Below the pieces are notes generated by a model. That model had not been told where the DNA came from. It saw only the letters and a program-made list of their open reading frames with translations, and did not search any database. Below, one piece after another: positions 5,990 to 6,988 of a stretch of DNA of 6,988 bases. Each line of letters starts with the position of its first letter. The first letter of the stretch is position 1. Source of the DNA: JAEUPI01 sp036520715. Its GTDB lineage: Bacteria; Pseudomonadota; Gammaproteobacteria; Burkholderiales; Burkholderiaceae_C. The stretch is from assembly GCA_036520715.1 (NCBI GenBank), contig DATDJF010000375.1, positions 1 to 6,988 of the forward strand. The letters run 5' to 3'. The position numbers and the translations under genes are program-made.

Positions 5990-6961
5990 ATGATGAACTT
6001 TCAGCGCGCGGCTTTCTTGGGGTTCGGCCTGCTGGCCTCGATCGCGTGGGCGCAGCCCGCGGTCGTCTACGACATGGGCGGCAAGTTCGACAAGTCGTTC
6101 AACGAAGCGGCCTACAACGGCGCCGAGCGCTGGAAGAAGGAAACCGGCAAGCCCTATCTCGACTTCGAGATCGCCAACGAAGCGCAGCGCGAACAGGCGA
6201 TGCGCCGCATGGCCGAACGCGGCGCCAACCCGGTGATCGGCGTCGGCTTCTCGCAGGCTTCGTCGGTGGAGAAGGTGGCCAAGGAGTTCCCGAAGCTCAG
6301 CTTCGTGATCATCGATTCGGTGGTCAAGCTGCCCAACGTCGAGTCGATCGTCTTCAAGGAGCAGGAAGGCAGCTTCCTGGTCGGCATGATGGCCGCATTG
6401 GCCAGCAAGAGCGGCAAGGTCGGCTTCGTCGGCGGCATGGACATCCCGCTGATCCGGCGCTTCCAGTGCGGCTACGAGCAGGGCGCCAAGTTCGCCAACC
6501 CCAAGGTCGAGGTGACCGCCGCGATGACCGGCACCACCCCGGCGGCCTGGAACGACCCCACGCGCGGCGGCGAGCTCGCCAAGGCGCAGTTCGCCAAGGG
6601 CGTCGATGTGGTGTTCGCTGCCGCCGGCGGCACCGGCGCCGGCGTCTACCAGGCCGCCAAGGATGGCGGCAAGCTGGCGATCGGTGTCGACAGCAACCAG
6701 AACCACCTGCAGCCCGGCACCATGCTGACCTCGATGGTCAAGCGGGTCGACAACGCGGTCTACAACAGCTCCAAGAAAAGCACGCCCGGCGTCTCGGTGC
6801 TGGGGCTCAAGGAGGGTGGCGTCGACTACGCGATGGACCAGCACAACGCCAAGCTGGTGAGCGCCGACATGAAGGCCAAGGTCGATGCTGCCAAGGCCGA
6901 CATCATCGCCGGCAAGATCAAGGTCGCCGATTACATGGCCGACGGTGCTTGCAAGCTTTGA
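5990..6961 (+). CDS. Second BMP/PnrA-family ABC transporter substrate-binding protein (periplasmic)
   Basis: A complete 323-residue periplasmic binding protein of the Bmp/Med family. The signal peptide occupies residues 1-21 (AWA|Q cleavage, no lipobox cysteine). Family blocks appear in order: VVYDMGGKFDKSFNEAAYNG (25-44), NPVIGVGFSQ (80-89), VFKEQEGSFLVGMMAAL (121-137), GKVGFVGGMDIPLIRRF (142-158), AAAGGTGAGVY (210-220), AIGVDSNQ (230-237) and GTMLTSMVKRVDNAVY (243-258). In characterised PnrA-type proteins the first block stacks on the purine and the aspartate of GVDxxQ contacts the ribose; Asp234 here is the counterpart. This makes it a better match to the classical nucleoside binders than the first BMP protein. 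I chose the ATG at 5990 (GGGAG 10 bases upstream); the ATG at 5993 is an alternative. Cys160 and Cys321, near the C-terminus, could form a disulfide. No transporter ATPase or permease of its own is visible, so it may feed the importer at the left edge or one encoded beyond the right edge. Confidence 0.93.
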   Translation: MMNFQRAAFLGFGLLASIAWAQPAVVYDMGGKFDKSFNEAAYNGAERWKKETGKPYLDFEIANEAQREQAMRRMAERGANPVIGVGFSQASSVEKVAKEFPKLSFVIIDSVVKLPNVESIVFKEQEGSFLVGMMAALASKSGKVGFVGGMDIPLIRRFQCGYEQGAKFANPKVEVTAAMTGTTPAAWNDPTRGGELAKAQFAKGVDVVFAAAGGTGAGVYQAAKDGGKLAIGVDSNQNHLQPGTMLTSMVKRVDNAVYNSSKKSTPGVSVLGLKEGGVDYAMDQHNAKLVSADMKAKVDAAKADIIAGKIKVADYMADGACKL

Positions 6962-6965
6962 ATGA

Positions 6966-6988
6966 CGCCCCCAAGCTCACTTCGTTCG
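6966..6988. repeat. Start of a probable dispersed intergenic repeat/terminator of Burkholderiales, cut by window edge
   Basis: Immediately after the BMP stop codon the sequence reads GCCCCCAAGCTCACTTCG, followed by TTCG at the window end. From memory, this matches the left part of a motif very common after genes in Comamonadaceae and related Burkholderiales, which continues into a CT-rich/CCCCCCGAGGGG stem. Only the left part is present, so the stem-loop cannot be confirmed here. Confidence 0.4.

Noticed and set aside
5049..5993. 314-codon plus-strand frame opposite adenosine deaminase
   Set aside because: It is the antisense shadow of a deaminase with every zinc ligand intact.
1..6988. Search for CRISPR arrays, tRNA/rRNA, insertion sequences, toxin-antitoxin or defence genes
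   Set aside because: No regularly spaced repeats, RNA gene landmarks, transposase motifs or terminal inverted repeats are visible. All long coding stretches are accounted for by transport and metabolic genes.

Overview
The window is strongly GC-rich, with G or C at most third codon positions. It carries about six protein-coding genes packed head-to-tail, divergently or convergently, with no gap longer than about 130 bases. Protein style, signal peptides, good GGAGG ribosome binding sites and a trailing CCCCCAAGCTC...TTCG motif suggest a Gram-negative betaproteobacterium, probably of the Burkholderiales (Rubrivivax/Leptothrix/Methylibium type). This placement is inference from protein style, not a database match.

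Layout. On the minus strand, read right to left from 2408, are a PHYHD1-like phytanoyl-CoA dioxygenase family protein (1584-2408), a BMP/PnrA-family periplasmic binding protein (457-1452), and the first 143 codons of a nucleoside-type ABC transporter ATPase that runs off the left edge (1-429). Divergent from the dioxygenase, across a 104-base control region, is a complete TonB-dependent outer membrane receptor (2513-4834). It converges, with only 10 bases between stops, on a minus-strand adenosine deaminase (4845-5903). Across an 86-base divergent region lies a second, distinct BMP-family binding protein (5990-6961). The last bases look like the start of a dispersed Burkholderiales intergenic repeat or terminator.

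How the genes may work together. BMP proteins with this type of ATPase are known purine-nucleoside uptake systems (for example PnrA of Treponema and NupNOPQ of Bacillus subtilis), and adenosine deaminase converts imported adenosine or deoxyadenosine to inosine or deoxyinosine. The simplest reading is a purine nucleoside scavenging locus. Its parts would be an outer membrane receptor for capture, two periplasmic binding proteins of different specificity, an ABC importer whose permeases presumably lie beyond the left edge, and a deaminase for entry into purine catabolism or salvage. The roles of the receptor and of the 2-oxoglutarate dioxygenase are not established, and they are the most interesting part of the window. 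Nothing here is a CRISPR array, RNA gene, phage or insertion sequence.
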